Shown: positions 1 to 8,997 of the stretch, in pieces
Numbering within the stretch: position 1 is the first letter of the stretch
Layout: each line of letters starts with the position of its first letter
NCBI RefSeq assembly: GCF_002872075.1
Contig: NZ_PGGU01000002.1
Location: 62,001-126,000 of the forward strand
Source of the DNA: Microbacterium aurantiacum
GTDB lineage: Bacteria; Actinomycetota; Actinomycetes; Actinomycetales; Microbacteriaceae
Length of the DNA stretch: 64,000 nucleotides
Direction of reading: 5' to 3'
Translations under genes and position numbers: made by a program
Notes under the pieces: model-generated
What the model saw: only the letters and a program-made list of their open reading frames with translations
What the model was told of the DNA's origin: nothing
The model's database searches: none

Positions 1-542
1 CCGTGCTGCACATCCGGCACCACGGAGAGCACGTCCTCGACCAGGCGGTTCACCACGGCGACCGGCTTCTGCCGAGCCAGCGCGCGGATCTGGTCGTCCG
101 ACATACGTGGCGTCGCGAGCAGCAGGCCGTCGACCATCCGCAGCATCTGCAGGGCGCGTTCGTACTCGCGTTCCTCCGATTCCTCGGACTCGGTGAGGAC
201 CAGGGTGTATCCAGCCCGGGTCGCGGCCGCCTCAGCGCCGCGGATGACGTCGAAGAACACCGGGTTGGTGATGTCGGAGACGACCAGGCCGATGATCGAT
301 GTGCGCCCCGTCGGCAGCGCGCGGGCCATCGGGTTCACGTGGTAGTTCAGCGACTCGGCGGCCGCGCGGATCCGCCGCTCGGTGACCGCGTTCACCCGGC
401 CGGGCCGGTTCAGCGCACGGGAGACCGTGGAGGGGTTCACACCGGCGAGCTTGGCGACGTCGTAGATCGTCACGCTCTCCGCAGGGGCGTCCGACGCTCG
501 TTCCGCCCGCATCTCGGCGTCGATGGGTCCATCGTCGGCCAT
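1..542 (-). CDS. LacI-family transcriptional regulator (C-terminus cut by window edge)
   Basis: DNA-binding sugar-responsive repressor. About 180 N-terminal codons are present; the ligand-binding core runs off the left end. After a short leader the helix-turn-helix reads VTIYDVAKLAGVNPSTVSRAL, the standard LacI/GalR recognition fold, followed by the hinge (NPMARALPTGRTS) and the start of the periplasmic-binding-like domain (IIGLVVSDITNPVF). The ATG at 542 follows an AGGAG box lying inside the last codons of the upstream reductase, whose stop is only two bases away, so the two are translationally coupled. Being in the same operon as uxuB, it is the best candidate for the protein that binds the 17-base palindromes at 1930 and 9041. 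The effector is unknown; a uronate or aldonate is inferred. Confidence 0.93.
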   Translation of the reverse strand, partial: MADDGPIDAEMRAERASDAPAESVTIYDVAKLAGVNPSTVSRALNRPGRVNAVTERRIRAAAESLNYHVNPMARALPTGRTSIIGLVVSDITNPVFFDVIRGAEAAATRAGYTLVLTESEESEEREYERALQMLRMVDGLLLATPRMSDDQIRALARQKPVAVVNRLVEDVLSVVPDVQH

Positions 543-544
543 GC

Positions 545-1879
545 TCAGCTCCTCACTGCACCGGCGCGTCGGGCGGCGCCGGCGGGATCGTCCTCCAGCC
601 TACGGAGTTCGCGCCCGATCACCGCGAGCATCGTCTCCGCGGCGGATGCGTCGTCGACCCCGGAGAGGAGCGCCGCGGCGTCATCGGCGGAATGATCACC
701 GCGCAGGCACCAGGCGGCGATGACGGATGCCGGCACCTCGGGCGCCGCCCCCGATCGCACCGCGTGCTCGAGCACCGGCACGATGCGATGCGGCAGTTTG
801 TGCGCGCCGTCGAGCGCGATCTGCGCCAGCTGATGACGGATCCGCGGGTTGGCGAAGCGCCGGCGGGTCGCGTCGATCGCCTCGTCGAGGTCGCCGGCCG
901 GCAGGACGCAGCTCGCCGCAGCGACCGCCCAGTAGTCCTCGACGAGGAAGCGCAGGTGCGGGTCGGCGAAGGCGCCGGCCACATCATCGAATCCATGGCG
1001 CAGCCCGTGGTAGGCGAGGAGCGAATGCGCGCCGTTCAGGATGCGCAGCTTGCGCTCCTCGTAGGGGGCGAGGTCGACGGTCAGCCGCGCTCCCACGCGC
1101 TCCCACGCGGGTCGTGGCCCGGCGAAGCCGTCTTCGATCACCCACTCGGAGAAGGGCTCGGCGACGACGGTTCCTTCGTCGCGGATGCCGGTCGCGCGCT
1201 CGACCTCGGCGACGTCGTCGGCCGTGGTGCGCGGCGTGATGCGGTCGACCATCGAGGAGAGGAACGCGACGTTCTCATCGATCCAGGCCGGCAGGCCAGG
1301 GTCGAGAACCGCGGCAGCTGCGAGTACGACCGATCGCGTGATCTCGCCGTTGCCGCTGACGTTGTCGCAGCTGATGACCGTGAGCGGCGGCGCGGCGGCG
1401 GCGCGGCGTGCGGCGAGACCGAGAGCGAGGCGCACCGGGGCGGTCGCGATCGGGGCCTCCGGGGAGCGCAGGGCGTGGCGGAGGTCGGCGTCGACGGCGG
1501 GCGCGGCGGTGTCGAGCAGGCCGTCCGCTCCCAGCCGGTACCCGGCCTCGGTGACGGTCAGCGTGAGGATCCGCGTCTGCGGATCGGAGATCACGGACTC
1601 CCATCGCGCACGGTCGGCGCCGTCGTGAGCGGAGCGGATGCTGGCGACCTGGGTGAAGGCGTCGCCGTCGGCGCCGCGGGTGATCAGCGTGTACGCCCCC
1701 TGGCGCGCCTGCAGGATGTGCGCCTGCTCGGCCGATCGACCGGTGAAGGCGACGATGCGCCATGGATCGTCGCGACCGGAAGCCAGATGCGTGTACCAGG
1801 CCTGGTGCGCGCGGTGGAACGCACCGACGCCCAGGTGGGCGATGGTGTGTCCGTCGTTGCCTGGTTGGCTCTGCGCCAT
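545..1879 (-). CDS. uxuB: Mannitol dehydrogenase family protein, probable D-mannonate oxidoreductase (fructuronate reductase)
   Basis: Cytosolic NAD-dependent reductase of 444 residues expected to interconvert D-fructuronate and D-mannonate, the step after glucuronate isomerase. The N-terminal Rossmann region begins AHLGVGAFHRAHQ, a family signature. SMVDRITPRT marks the domain boundary, and ERKLRILNGAHS carries the catalytic lysine and Asn/His of polyol-specific long-chain dehydrogenases. The open frame extends upstream to 2020, but the ATG at 1879 is preferred because GAGGAG sits seven bases before it and LGVGAFHRAH then lies near the N-terminus as in relatives. The lacI gene follows two bases after the stop. 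It diverges from uxaC, which supports a hexuronate role over mannitol or altronate oxidation. Tagaturonate reductase is the main alternative. Confidence 0.85.
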   Translation of the reverse strand: MAQSQPGNDGHTIAHLGVGAFHRAHQAWYTHLASGRDDPWRIVAFTGRSAEQAHILQARQGAYTLITRGADGDAFTQVASIRSAHDGADRARWESVISDPQTRILTLTVTEAGYRLGADGLLDTAAPAVDADLRHALRSPEAPIATAPVRLALGLAARRAAAAPPLTVISCDNVSGNGEITRSVVLAAAAVLDPGLPAWIDENVAFLSSMVDRITPRTTADDVAEVERATGIRDEGTVVAEPFSEWVIEDGFAGPRPAWERVGARLTVDLAPYEERKLRILNGAHSLLAYHGLRHGFDDVAGAFADPHLRFLVEDYWAVAAASCVLPAGDLDEAIDATRRRFANPRIRHQLAQIALDGAHKLPHRIVPVLEHAVRSGAAPEVPASVIAAWCLRGDHSADDAAALLSGVDDASAAETMLAVIGRELRRLEDDPAGAARRAGAVRS

Positions 1880-1928
1880 GCCGTCTCCTCGTGTTCCGCC
1901 GACTGCGATGTCGTCTTTCCGACATTCT

Positions 1929-1946
1929 ATGGCAAACGGTTGCCAT
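1929..1946. promoter_or_regulatory. Palindromic LacI-type operator between uxuB and uxaC
   Basis: ATGGCAAACGGTTGCCAT is an inverted repeat with seven-base arms around ACGG. It lies in the 140-base divergent gap, about 50 bases upstream of the uxuB start and 75 upstream of uxaC, so one repressor could control both. Seventeen bases recur exactly at 9041-9057 before the lyase operon. The neighbouring lacI gene is the obvious candidate binder (inference). Confidence 0.85.
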
Positions 1947-1966
1947 CGCGCTGGATGACCGGTAGC

Positions 1967-2005
1967 GTCGTGCGTGGCGGCGGCCGCTCCGCTGCCACGC
2001 ACGAC
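1967..2005 (+). promoter_or_regulatory. Long stem-loop in the uxaC leader
   Basis: GTCGTGCGTGGC pairs perfectly with GCCACGCACGAC around a 15-base loop. The hairpin ends five bases before the GAAGGA ribosome-binding site of uxaC. No T-run follows, so it is more likely an mRNA-stability or translation-control element than a terminator. No known riboswitch was recognised. Confidence 0.6.
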
Positions 2006-2019
2006 CCCCGAAGGACACA

Positions 2020-3435
2020 ATGCCGACCACGATGATGCACCCGGACCGCCTCTTTCCCAGCGATCCGGTCACCCGTGACATCGCCCGGGATCTCTATCTC
2101 CGAGTCAGCGACGCCCCCATCTGCTCGCCCCACGGTCACGTCCCGGCCTCGATGCTGGCCGAGAACGCCCCGTTCGCCTCGCCGACCGATCTGCTGATCA
2201 CCGGCGATCACTACGTCACCCGGGTGCTGCATGGCGCCGGCGTGCCGCTCGGCCAGGTGCAGGCGCCGGCGGGAGCTCCGCCCGTCGACCCCCGCGGGGC
2301 ATGGCGCGTGCTCGCCGCGAACTGGCATCTGTTCCGCGCCACCCCCGTGCAGTACTGGCTGGAGTATCAGCTCGGCGAGGTGTTCGGGGTCACCACCCGG
2401 CTGACCCCCGGCACGGCGGACCGCGTGTACGACGAGATCGCCGAACGGCTGACGGACGACGGATACCGGCCGCGCGCGCTGTTCGAGCGCTTCGGCGTCG
2501 ACGTGCTCGCCACCACGGATGACCCCGCCGACGACCTTGCCGCGCACCGCGTTCTCGCTGAAGACCCGACATTCGCCGGCCGGGTCCTGCCGACGTTCCG
2601 GGCCGACCGCATCATGGACCCGGCCGCGTCGGGCTGGGCCGAGGCGCTCGACCGGCTCGCGGCGGCATCCGACATCGCGTGCGACACCCACGCGGGCCTG
2701 CTCGCCGCACTGCGCGCACGACGCGCGTACTTCCGCGCCGCGGGCGGCACGGCCACCGACACCGGAGTGGCGGATGCCTGGGCACTCCCCCTCGGCCACC
2801 GCGAGGCCGAGCGCATCCACGCCGCGGGCCTGCGCGGCACAGCGACTGTCGCCGAGGGCACGGCCTATCGGCGCGACATCCTCTACCGCCTCATCGAGAT
2901 GTCGGCCGAGGACGGCATGGTGATGCAGCTGCATCCCGGCGTGCACCGCAACCACCACGAACCCACGCTCGAACGCCACGGCGCCGACACCGGCCACGAC
3001 CTGCCGCTGCCGACCACCTACACCGAGCCGCTGCGGCGGGCGCTGAACGACTTCGGCACCGACACGCAGCTGCGTCTCGTGCTGTTCACCGTCGATGAGA
3101 CGGCATTCTCGCGGGAGCTCGCGCCCCTCGCCGGTTTCTACCCCAGCGTGTACGTCGGGGCTCCCTGGTGGTTCTTGGACACCCCCGATGCGATGGAGCG
3201 CTACCGCCGTTCGATCACCGACAGCGCCGGTTTCGCGAAGACCTCCGGGTTCATCGACGACACCAGGGCGTTCTGCTCGATCCCGGCGCGGCACGACATG
3301 GCACGCAGAGCGGATGCTTCGTACCTCGCCTCCCTCGTGGCCACCCACCGGCTCACCGAGGCCGATGCCGCCGACATCGCCGACGATCTGGTCCGCCGCA
3401 TCCCCTACGACACCTTCCGCATCCCGCAGCCCTGA
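2020..3435 (+). CDS. uxaC: Glucuronate isomerase
   Basis: Cytosolic isomerase of 471 residues that converts D-glucuronate to D-fructuronate (and D-galacturonate to D-tagaturonate), the entry step of hexuronate catabolism. It has the usual family length and the N-terminal signature LFPSDPVTRDIARDLY followed by ICSPHGHVP, with metal-associated histidines in the amidohydrolase-like barrel. Further typical blocks are NWHLFRATPVQYWLEY, the QLHPGVHRNHH histidines near residue 307, and VGAPWWFLDTPDAMERYR towards the C-terminus. The ATG at 2020 has a GAAGGA box. It is divergent from uxuB and shares its operator. The next enzymes, mannonate dehydratase and KDG kinase/aldolase, are not in the window. 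Confidence 0.95.
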   Translation: MPTTMMHPDRLFPSDPVTRDIARDLYLRVSDAPICSPHGHVPASMLAENAPFASPTDLLITGDHYVTRVLHGAGVPLGQVQAPAGAPPVDPRGAWRVLAANWHLFRATPVQYWLEYQLGEVFGVTTRLTPGTADRVYDEIAERLTDDGYRPRALFERFGVDVLATTDDPADDLAAHRVLAEDPTFAGRVLPTFRADRIMDPAASGWAEALDRLAAASDIACDTHAGLLAALRARRAYFRAAGGTATDTGVADAWALPLGHREAERIHAAGLRGTATVAEGTAYRRDILYRLIEMSAEDGMVMQLHPGVHRNHHEPTLERHGADTGHDLPLPTTYTEPLRRALNDFGTDTQLRLVLFTVDETAFSRELAPLAGFYPSVYVGAPWWFLDTPDAMERYRRSITDSAGFAKTSGFIDDTRAFCSIPARHDMARRADASYLASLVATHRLTEADAADIADDLVRRIPYDTFRIPQP

Positions 3436-3459
3436 CAGCGCGGCATCCGCGCCCACAGG

Positions 3460-3505
3460 GATGGAGAAGGCCGGTGAAGAGTGATCTTCACCGGCCTTTT
3501 CCATC
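3460..3505. terminator. Bidirectional terminator between uxaC and the PL6 gene
   Basis: GATGGAGAAGGCCGGTGAAGA pairs with TCTTCACCGGCCTTTTCCATC around GTGA, an about 20-base stem with one small irregularity. It sits between two convergent stop codons, and T-rich sequence follows in the uxaC direction. Confidence 0.85.
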
Positions 3506-3517
3506 TCTCTACCCCGA

Positions 3518-5494
3518 CTACGGGGCGGCAGGCCCCACGTTCGGCGTGGTCAGCGGGGCGCGAGTCGCAGCGTTGCTGGTGACCTCATGCGCACCGACGT
3601 CGTAGGTGCCGGAGCGCTGGCGCCCCTCGATGTCGTCGGTGACCCAGGTGCCGTGGTCGGTCATGAACGCCGCGTTCACCGCCGGGCTCGACGAGCCGAT
3701 CTTCCACACGCCGGCCGAGTCCTGGGCGAGCTGCGGGTTCACCCGCGTGTAGCCCACGGTCGGGATGTTCCCGTTGGCGGCCGAACCCCACAGGATGTTG
3801 CCGCGCCAGTAGAAGTCCTGCATGAGCGGCACGTCGGCGAGCACGCCCGCCGAACCCTGGATGATGTTGTCCACGATCGTCACGTTCAGCGGCACGACCG
3901 TGCGCTGCGTCTCGCCGACGATGCCGCTGGCGTTGTTCACCAGCGTGTTCAGGCCGATCCGGACGCGGTCGGGGGCGTCGTACTTCTTCCGCGATTCGCT
4001 GCTCTCGCCCACGAAGTGATCGCGCAGCGTGCCCGACCCGACGGTGATCCCGGCGCCGTTGGACCCGGTCACCTCGGTGAGGTCGGCAACGTAGTTGTTC
4101 ATGATGACGTGGTCGTTGCCGTAGATCCGGATGCCGTTGTTGCCACCCGTGATGTAGTTCGACAGCACCTTGTTGTTGTTGCCGTGGCGCAGCACGATGC
4201 CGCCCTTGCTGTCACGGATCGTGTTGTAGCGGATGGTGTGCCCGCTGGACTTGACCGAGATCGCCTCGGGGTCGCCATTGGCGTTCTCGAACAGGTTGTA
4301 CTCCACGATCGCGCCGCCGCTGGATAGCGCCTTCGGGCTGGTGCCGAGCCGGATCGACTCGCCGCCGTTGGTGCCGGTGAAGTTGTGGTCGGAGAAGTAG
4401 TTGTGGTGGATGTGGGAGTTCTTGGCGACGGTGTCGCTGCCGGGGCCCTCGATGCCGAGGTAGACGCCGAGCGAGTCCTTGCCGTGGAACCAGTTGTACG
4501 CGATCTCCGAGTCGTCCGAGCGGACGATCAGGTTGTGCTCCGCCGCGTCGGAGAAGGCGAACTCGTTGCGGACGAAGTCCACCGCCTTGCTGCTGGAACC
4601 CACGTCGATCGTCGTCGACTGCGTGAACGTGAAGCCCTGGATGATGATGTCGTGGACGCTCGAGAAGGTGAAGCTCGACGCGCCCGTGAGCGTCACACCG
4701 CCGACGGTCTCGGCCTTGATGGTCACCGGCGCGGACGAGCTTCCGGAGGCGCTGGATCCGAGGCTCACCGCGGTGGAGACGCTGTAGCTGCCGTTTTTCA
4801 GCACGATCGTGTCACCGGGATCGGAGCTGTTGATCGCGCTCTGCAGCTGTGAGATCGAGGTCACCACCGTCTCATCGGTCGGGGTTGTCGGCGTCGGAGT
4901 CGGGGTCGGGGTCGGCGTGCCGCCGCCGGTGCTGCCGAAGACCTGCAGCTCGTACAGGGAGTAACCGTAGGTCGTGCCACGTGCGGTGCCGTGGACGCGC
5001 AGGTAGCGGCCGGTGCCGCTGAGGCCCGTGATGTCGTCGGTGCCGCCGTTGCCGGCCGTCTCGTCCTTGAGCGTGGTCCAGGTCGTGCCGTCGACCGAGA
5101 TCTGCACCTTGTACTTGCTGGCGTAGGCGGCTTCCCAGTTCAGGAGCACGCGCGAGACCGTCGCGCCTGCGCCCAGATCGACCGTGATCCACTGCGGGTC
5201 GACGCCTTCGAGGCTCGCCCATCGCGTGGTGGCCGATCCGTCGACGGCGTTGCTCGCCGGGAAGGAGGCCGTCTCGACCGAGGAAGCCGTCGCGGGCCGC
5301 CCCTGCGAGATGAGGGTCTCGGCGAGCGGACCGACCTCGGTCGCGCTGAGCGGGCCGGCCTGGCCGAACGCCGTCGCCGGGACGGATGCCGGGGCGCTCG
5401 CGTGTGCGGCGGTGCCGCCCGCAGCGAGCAGGCATGCCGTCGCCAGCACGGCGAGGACTCGTTGAGTGGTTGTCATTCCTGTTCCGATCTTCAT
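3518..5494 (-). CDS. Secreted PL6-type polysaccharide lyase with N-terminal CBM32 (F5/8C) domain
   Basis: Secreted beta-elimination enzyme of 658 residues for a uronic-acid polymer. A signal peptide (about 1-32, ending AHA) is followed by a discoidin/CBM32 module (about 59-190), a TP-repeat linker (192-206) and a right-handed parallel beta-helix (about 208-620). The helix carries AISVKSS with Lys415 and IVLRHG with Arg436, the spacing of the catalytic Lys/Arg pair of PL6 (chondroitinase B and alginate lyases). The substrate cannot be read from sequence; alginate, dermatan or another polyuronide fits, and the neighbouring uxaC/uxuB favour a glucuronate-yielding polymer. It lies 57 bases after the 1129-residue beta-helix gene, probably in one operon. 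The ATG at 5476 is an alternative start. Confidence 0.85.
   Translation of the reverse strand: MKIGTGMTTTQRVLAVLATACLLAAGGTAAHASAPASVPATAFGQAGPLSATEVGPLAETLISQGRPATASSVETASFPASNAVDGSATTRWASLEGVDPQWITVDLGAGATVSRVLLNWEAAYASKYKVQISVDGTTWTTLKDETAGNGGTDDITGLSGTGRYLRVHGTARGTTYGYSLYELQVFGSTGGGTPTPTPTPTPTTPTDETVVTSISQLQSAINSSDPGDTIVLKNGSYSVSTAVSLGSSASGSSSAPVTIKAETVGGVTLTGASSFTFSSVHDIIIQGFTFTQSTTIDVGSSSKAVDFVRNEFAFSDAAEHNLIVRSDDSEIAYNWFHGKDSLGVYLGIEGPGSDTVAKNSHIHHNYFSDHNFTGTNGGESIRLGTSPKALSSGGAIVEYNLFENANGDPEAISVKSSGHTIRYNTIRDSKGGIVLRHGNNNKVLSNYITGGNNGIRIYGNDHVIMNNYVADLTEVTGSNGAGITVGSGTLRDHFVGESSESRKKYDAPDRVRIGLNTLVNNASGIVGETQRTVVPLNVTIVDNIIQGSAGVLADVPLMQDFYWRGNILWGSAANGNIPTVGYTRVNPQLAQDSAGVWKIGSSSPAVNAAFMTDHGTWVTDDIEGRQRSGTYDVGAHEVTSNAATRAPLTTPNVGPAAP
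4925..5320 (-). repeat. CBM32 coding module, near-duplicate of 6551-6946
   Basis: This 396-base segment encodes 132 residues, from ETLISQG to the QVFGSTG end of the carbohydrate-binding domain. The segment at 6551-6946 in the next gene encodes 132 residues with no gaps. A hand alignment gives about 100 identical residues. The flanking catalytic domains are not similar to this degree. Confidence 0.85.
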
Positions 5495-5551
5495 TGACGG
5501 TGGTCCTTCGAGGAGGTCAGGACCGAGGGGTGGCGCACGGGACTCGCATCG

Positions 5552-8500
5552 TCACGGTGTGACCGCGACGTTCGTGAGTCCCGTGACGGCGTTCGCGACG
5601 GTGTTTGACGCGTAGACCTTGTTCGGGTTGCTCGAGCACTTCGACGTGGACGAGATGAAGACGGCGTACTTGCCGACGCCGCCGAGGTTCGAGGTGTTGG
5701 AGCGCCAGATGTTCCCGCATCCGTACCCGGTGAGCGGGTTGTGCGTCTCGTAGCCGTTGGCGAAGACGCCCGGCGAGGAGAAGGTGCCGGTGTTGTTCTC
5801 GATCAGGTATCCGTTGCCCTTCACGTCGATCCAGGAGTCGGCCGAGTTCTCACCGGAGATGCCCTTGCCGTCGAAGGTGTTGCCGCGGACGACGCCTCCC
5901 TCGGTACCCTCCTTGATGTCGATGTGCTCGGCGGCGATGCCAGGACCGAAGGTGTTGTCGAGCACCTGCACCCGGTCGGAACGATCTCGTCCGCTGGAGT
6001 CGCCGTAGCAATCGAAGTTCGAGTTCGCGGAGCCGAGGTAGACGCCCTCGCCGTAGCCCGGCTTGACCAAACCGACGCGGGTGATCTCCGAATTCCGGAT
6101 GGTTCCGTCAGCCGAGGACCGACGGAAGTGCACGCCCTCCTCTGCGATGTCCCTCACGAGCACTCCGTCGATGGTGACGTGGGTGGCCGTGTCGAGCACG
6201 ATGCCCTTCTTCGACTCCGCGACGGTGAGGCCCGTCACGTTCCAGTGCGACGCCCCGAACAGCCAGAGCCCGTAGCCCGAGTTCCAGCCGGAGGTCGGCT
6301 GCGGACACCCGGACAGGGCCCCGGAGGAGCCGTCGTTGATGATGATCGCGCTGCGCGGCCCCGTGAGGGTGATCGGCTTCGCCGCCGTGCCGGAGTCCGT
6401 CGCGACGAAGCTCCCCCGATAAGTGCCGGCTGCGAGCCGGATCGTCTGCCCTGGTTCGGCCGCAGTGAGAGCGGCGCTGAACTCGGCCGCCGTGTCGACA
6501 TCGACGAAGTCACCTGCACCGGGGCCCGGATCGACGGGGCCTCCCGGCGTTCCCGCGGTGCCGTAGATCTGCAGCTCCCACAGCGAGTAGCCGTACGCGG
6601 TGCCGCGCGCCGTGCCGAACACGCGCAGGTACCGGCCGCTGCCGGCCAGGCCGGTGAACTCGTCGGTGCCGCCGTTGCCCGCGGTCTCCGTCTTCAACGG
6701 CGTCCACGTCGAGCCGTCGGCCGACATCTCCACGCGGTACTTCGATGCGTAGGCGGCCTCCCATTTCAGGACGACTTTCGAGACTGCGGCGCCGGTCCCG
6801 AGGTCGACGGTGATCCACTGCGGGTCGATCCCCTCGGTGCTCGCCCATCGCGTCGTCATGGATCCGTCGACAGCGTGGGCTGCGGGGAACCCGGAGGTCT
6901 CCGCGGAGGATGCCGTGGCCGGCTTCCCCTGCGAGATCAGCGTCTCCGTGGGGTTGGGAGTCGGCGTGGGAGTCGGAGTGCCACCACCGCCGCCCGTGAC
7001 GGACTTCAGGAAGAGGGACTCCGCGGCGTCTGTCAGGTCGTCGTGCACGCCGTGTCCCTCGCCGTAGTCGAGAGTCTCGCGAGACGCCCAGTCGGGGATG
7101 GCCGTTCCGCCGGCATCGAGGTGCTTCCAGCCGGTGCCGCTCCATCCGAATTGAAGGATGCGGTGCCGATCCGCCAGGTACGGCGTGAAGGCGGCCGAGT
7201 CGCTTCCGAGCTGCTTGCTCATGTCGTTGTTGAAGAAGACGTTGCGCGGACCGGAGGACCCCGACCACTTCACCGCCTTCTGTCCGGCGCCCCACCAGAC
7301 GGGGTACCAGTTCGAGTCGTCCGGGCCGCCGCCGCCCTCCTCGCCGCAGTGGGAACTGCAGTTGCCCGAGCGGTGCGCGTAGGGAACCGTCACCTTGTTC
7401 AGTTCGAACAGGTTGTTGCGCTCCCAACCGCCGTGCAGGTTCAGGTCGGAATCGAAGTCGTTGCCGATCACGACGTTGCCGGACGCCGACCACTGGAACG
7501 TGAAGTGACGCAGGTTGCGGGACGTGTTCCCCGCGTACACCGAGTCCCAGACGCGGGATCCTCTGAAGTAACCGTTGCCGCCTTTGCCCTTGTTCCAGGC
7601 GCCGTCGAGCTGGTTGTCGACGATCTGCAGGTTCTTGGCCTCTTCGGTGACGATCGGGTGGGAGCCGGTCATCTCGGCCCGGACCCCGCGCACCCAGGAG
7701 TCGACGGCCCACTTGAACACGATGCCGTGCATGGCCTGATCCGGGGCGAGGTTTCCGTAGTTGTGCGCGGCGACGGCCGGCGTGAGTCCCGCGATCTCCT
7801 GGGTGAAGGCGATCGACTCGATGCCGACTCCGACGACGGGGTCGAGGATCGGCGAAGCCTTCGACGCATAGACCTTTCCGTCGATGGCCGCAGATCCGTC
7901 CGATGTGGAGTTCACCGGCACGTCGTACTCCAGCGGCTTGTCGAGCGTGATCGTGCGGTCAGCGGAGTTGCTGGCGACGATGCGGAAGATCTGCTGACGC
8001 ATGTGCAGGTTCTGCAGCGGATGCGTCGTCGGCAGCGCCTTCTGCTCCGCATAGAACGCGACGGAGTTCGCGACCCTGATGTTCACGATCGCGCCGACGG
8101 CGAGGTTCGTCATCGCGCCGTTCGTCGCCAGGTGCACGACGGTGTCGCCGGCCCGAGCCGAGTACCCGGCATCGCCGGTCTTGGCGCGCAACGCGATCCC
8201 GACCTTCCAGTGCGCGTTGACGGTGCCCTCGAAGAGATCCTTGCGATTCGCCGGGGCCGCGGCGTAATCCGTGGCGTACGCCGCGTTCACACCGCGGGAC
8301 TGCACGCGGAACAGCCCGCGCCCGGGCCAGAGCCAACCGCCGCTTCCCTGCCCGTAGTCCATCCCGTCTTTGTCCCATTCGGATCCATCGGGGGTGACGG
8401 CGTCGTAACGCGTGTTGACGTCGGGCTTGTAGACCAGAGTCGTCCCACCGGCTGCCGCAGATCCGGCACCGCGGATGACGAGGTAGTCGGCGTCGACGTG

Positions 8501-8941
8501 CAGTTCGCCGGTGACGTCGAGCCGGCCGGCCGGAAGCGTGATGCGGCTGAGGTCGTCGAAGCCGGCCGTCGGCGAGCAGCCGGTGCGGATCGCGTCGATC
8601 GCGGCCTGGATTCCGGCCGTGTCGTCGACGCCGTCGCCCGCCGTCACGCCGTGCGCAGCGGTCATCTCCGCGGCCGTGATGTCGCACGCGGCGCGAGGTG
8701 CGAGTGCGGCGGTGTAGGGAAGCGACGCCCCGCCCCGATAGCCGGCCTTGCTCCAGTCGTAGAGTCCGGGGATGGGTGCGCGGCGGTTGCCGGCACCGAG
8801 ATCGAGGCCGTCCGTGATGCCGGGTTCGGCAGCGGATGCCGGAGCTGTGGCCGACTGCACCGCAAGGCCCAGCGGGATCGCCACAATGACAGCGGCGAGC
8901 GCGGCCAAGGTTCGACGGACGGGACGGTGAGCGTGCGACAT
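5552..8941 (-). CDS. Large secreted protein with two parallel beta-helix domains flanking a CBM32
   Basis: Exported 1129-residue protein, probably a polysaccharide lyase or glycan-binding enzyme. It has a signal peptide (1-38, ASA-AEP), then a first beta-helix domain (about 55-648) opening with AGDGVDDTAGIQAAIDA, the hallmark of pectate-lyase-3-like folds. This domain contains a His/Cys/Tyr-rich stretch at 503-535 (NLHGGWERNN to NCSSHCGEE). A TP linker (654-664), a CBM32 (about 666-797) and a second beta-helix (about 810-1129) follow; the last carries GVHFRRSSADGTIRNSEI and AEHIDIKEGTEGGVVRGNTF. The ATG at 8941 has an AGGAG box seven bases upstream. An operator shared with uxaC/uxuB lies 100 bases upstream. 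I cannot assign either helix to a characterised lyase family, so activity is inferred from fold and context. Confidence 0.8.
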   Translation of the reverse strand: MSHAHRPVRRTLAALAAVIVAIPLGLAVQSATAPASAAEPGITDGLDLGAGNRRAPIPGLYDWSKAGYRGGASLPYTAALAPRAACDITAAEMTAAHGVTAGDGVDDTAGIQAAIDAIRTGCSPTAGFDDLSRITLPAGRLDVTGELHVDADYLVIRGAGSAAAGGTTLVYKPDVNTRYDAVTPDGSEWDKDGMDYGQGSGGWLWPGRGLFRVQSRGVNAAYATDYAAAPANRKDLFEGTVNAHWKVGIALRAKTGDAGYSARAGDTVVHLATNGAMTNLAVGAIVNIRVANSVAFYAEQKALPTTHPLQNLHMRQQIFRIVASNSADRTITLDKPLEYDVPVNSTSDGSAAIDGKVYASKASPILDPVVGVGIESIAFTQEIAGLTPAVAAHNYGNLAPDQAMHGIVFKWAVDSWVRGVRAEMTGSHPIVTEEAKNLQIVDNQLDGAWNKGKGGNGYFRGSRVWDSVYAGNTSRNLRHFTFQWSASGNVVIGNDFDSDLNLHGGWERNNLFELNKVTVPYAHRSGNCSSHCGEEGGGGPDDSNWYPVWWGAGQKAVKWSGSSGPRNVFFNNDMSKQLGSDSAAFTPYLADRHRILQFGWSGTGWKHLDAGGTAIPDWASRETLDYGEGHGVHDDLTDAAESLFLKSVTGGGGGTPTPTPTPNPTETLISQGKPATASSAETSGFPAAHAVDGSMTTRWASTEGIDPQWITVDLGTGAAVSKVVLKWEAAYASKYRVEMSADGSTWTPLKTETAGNGGTDEFTGLAGSGRYLRVFGTARGTAYGYSLWELQIYGTAGTPGGPVDPGPGAGDFVDVDTAAEFSAALTAAEPGQTIRLAAGTYRGSFVATDSGTAAKPITLTGPRSAIIINDGSSGALSGCPQPTSGWNSGYGLWLFGASHWNVTGLTVAESKKGIVLDTATHVTIDGVLVRDIAEEGVHFRRSSADGTIRNSEITRVGLVKPGYGEGVYLGSANSNFDCYGDSSGRDRSDRVQVLDNTFGPGIAAEHIDIKEGTEGGVVRGNTFDGKGISGENSADSWIDVKGNGYLIENNTGTFSSPGVFANGYETHNPLTGYGCGNIWRSNTSNLGGVGKYAVFISSTSKCSSNPNKVYASNTVANAVTGLTNVAVTP

Positions 8942-8997
8942 CGGTGTCTCCTACTCGGCGGGAACTGCTCCACGACGGTGCGTACGCCACGTCGTTA

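Noticed and set aside
4895-4924. Short GT/GGGGTC-like repeats that look like a microsatellite.
   Set aside because: They encode the TP-repeat linker between CBM32 and the lyase domain; the same kind of linker occurs at about 6950-6980.
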